From positions 87,506 to 151,505 of the forward strand of contig DKQZ01000032.1 of the NCBI GenBank assembly GCA_002471975.1: a DNA stretch of 64,000 nucleotides, written 5' to 3'. Made by a program: the position numbers and the translations under genes. Numbering within the stretch: position 1 is the first letter of the stretch; each line of letters starts with the position of its first letter. The notes under the pieces were generated by a model. It worked only from the letters and a program-made list of their open reading frames with translations, ran no database searches and was not told the origin of the DNA. Of this stretch, positions 62,886 to 64,000 are shown in pieces. The DNA comes from Dialister sp. UBA7295 (GTDB lineage Bacteria > Bacillota > Negativicutes > Veillonellales > Dialisteraceae).

Positions 62886-64000
62886 ATGAAAGAACTGGCA
62901 GTTTTAGGAAGTACCGGTTCTATCGGTACGCAGACTTTGGATGTAGTACGGACTCATCCTGACTTATTTCATGTTTCCGTTCTTGCGGCAAATACGAATA
63001 TAGAACGTCTTCTGGTACAAGCGGAAGAGTTTAAACCCAATGCCATAGTCATCAGTAACCCTCTTGCGGGAGCTTCTTTCAGGAAAGTATATAAAGGAAA
63101 AGCAGAAGTCATTATTGGAGAAAAAGGGCTCCGGGAAGTCTGCCGCAGGGATGATGTGGATCTTGTCCTTGTCGCAGTTGTCGGAATCTCCGGACTTCTT
63201 CCTACCCTGGAAGCCATTGATGCCGGTAAGGAACTGGCTCTTGCGAATAAAGAAACTCTCGTAGCTGGAGGATCTCTTGTCATAGAGGCGGCACGACGGA
63301 AACATCTGCTTATACGGCCGGTGGACAGTGAACACAGCGCTATTTTCCAGAGCCTTCTCGGGCAGGATCATAAAGGTATTCATAAGATCCTTCTCACTGC
63401 TTCCGGCGGTCCGTTCCGCGGTAAAACAAGAGAGGAACTGGCACATGTCACCCTTGGGGATGCCTTGAAGCATCCGACCTGGAATATGGGCATGAAAGTG
63501 ACCCTGGACTCAGCAACCATGTTTAACAAAGGGCTTGAGGTCATTGAAGCCCACTGGCTTTTCGGTACGGATTATGATGATATTGAAGTACTGGTTCAGC
63601 CGCAGAGTCTGATTCATTCCATGGTGGAATTTAATGATGGCTCTATCATTGCCCAGCTGGGAAATCCCGATATGCGTCTTCCCATTCAGTTTGCCCTGAC
63701 CTACCCGGACAGGCTGCCTTCACCATCCGGGAAGTTTGTAGACTGGCGGCAGATTGCGTCTATTGCTCTTGAAATTCCCGATTATGATACTTTCCGTTCC
63801 CTGAAGCTTGCTTATGAAGCCGGAAAGAGCGGGGGAGATACGGCCACCGCTTTTAATGCTTCCAATGAAGAAGCAATCCGTGCGTTCATTTCGGGAAAGA
63901 TTTCTTTCCTTTCCATCTTTGATGTGGTAGAAAATACATTAAACCAGTGGGCTGTGAGTCCCATCAGAAATTATGAAGATGTTCTGCGGGCAGATCACAA
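62886..64000 (+). CDS. dxr: 1-deoxy-D-xylulose 5-phosphate reductoisomerase (partial, runs off the window)
   Basis: 371 codons are visible. AVLGSTGSIGTQTLDVV is the NADPH site, ANKETLVAGG and PVDSEHSAIFQSL hold metal and substrate ligands, and SGGPFRGK, HPTWNMGMKVTLDSATMFNKGLEVIEAHWLF and EAIRAFISGKISF follow. It catalyses the first committed step of the MEP isoprenoid pathway, feeding UppS. AAAGGAG precedes the ATG, 16 bp after cdsA. About 10-20 C-terminal residues are missing. Confidence 0.97.
   Translation, partial: MKELAVLGSTGSIGTQTLDVVRTHPDLFHVSVLAANTNIERLLVQAEEFKPNAIVISNPLAGASFRKVYKGKAEVIIGEKGLREVCRRDDVDLVLVAVVGISGLLPTLEAIDAGKELALANKETLVAGGSLVIEAARRKHLLIRPVDSEHSAIFQSLLGQDHKGIHKILLTASGGPFRGKTREELAHVTLGDALKHPTWNMGMKVTLDSATMFNKGLEVIEAHWLFGTDYDDIEVLVQPQSLIHSMVEFNDGSIIAQLGNPDMRLPIQFALTYPDRLPSPSGKFVDWRQIASIALEIPDYDTFRSLKLAYEAGKSGGDTATAFNASNEEAIRAFISGKISFLSIFDVVENTLNQWAVSPIRNYEDVLRADH

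Overview
The window is a contiguous chromosomal segment of a low-to-mid GC Firmicute, and gene content points to a diderm member of the Negativicutes (Veillonellaceae; Dialister-like is my best guess, genus unproven). Gene order is Firmicute-like: rbgA-rnhB, comM-dprA-topA-trmFO, holB-ricT-yabB-rsmI-metG-tatD, alaS-ireB-ruvX-DUF1292 and rpsB-tsf-pyrH-frr-uppS-cdsA-dxr. A YadA-type trimeric autotransporter implies an outer membrane, and dapL supplies diaminopimelate. No tRNA, rRNA, CRISPR array or insertion sequence was seen.

Layout: 1-2163 holds the end of a phosphate transporter, rbgA, rnhB and a CsoR-type regulator. 2282-9006 is one tetrapyrrole operon (precorrin-2 dehydrogenase, hemA, hemC, cobA-hemD fusion, hemB, hemL). 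It runs from glutamyl-tRNA to uroporphyrinogen III and the siroheme/cobalamin branch, with no late heme genes. 9158-15976 is yraN-comM-dprA-topA-trmFO. 16110-23635 has a HAD protein and the holB-to-tatD block. 23797-24429 is a chloramphenicol-acetyltransferase-like gene.

The accessory part is 25176 to about 30050. mazG (starting at 24435) stops after its first catalytic domain, and the coding remains of its second domain reappear at 30052-30429, just before the HU gene that normally follows mazG in Clostridia. Between the two halves lie a trimeric dUTPase, a large trimeric autotransporter adhesin, a HipA/CtkA-like kinase and a relic second copy of the adhesin's promoter and leader. The adhesin promoter carries a run of seven G between its -35 and -10 elements, the arrangement that gives ON/OFF phase variation of surface proteins in Neisseria. 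I regard this interrupted mazG locus as the most interesting system in the window.

30489-41798 returns to housekeeping genes: HU, a GT28 glycolipid synthase, lepB, dapL, ychF, an SfsA-DUF123 fusion, lgt on the minus strand, an orphan OmpR-type response regulator, rnmV, rsmA, and serS behind a T-box. A 554-bp gap at 37464-38017 holds a near-perfect CsoR-type operator with no copper gene beside it. 41859-42245 is a decayed C-terminal piece of a cyclopropane fatty acid synthase. 42329-48478 contains nfeD-floA with two unknown genes, a PC4-like protein, a probable Mn exporter, an NlpC/P60 hydrolase and a nitrilase-family amidase.

48514-64000 is the alaS cluster, a YhaO/YhaN (SbcCD-like) nuclease pair, a minus-strand acyltransferase, and the rpsB-to-dxr cluster linking translation with undecaprenyl, phospholipid and isoprenoid synthesis. 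dxr runs off the window end. Genes are packed in operons with 1-32 bp overlaps, mostly bounded by clear intrinsic terminators, many of them bidirectional.
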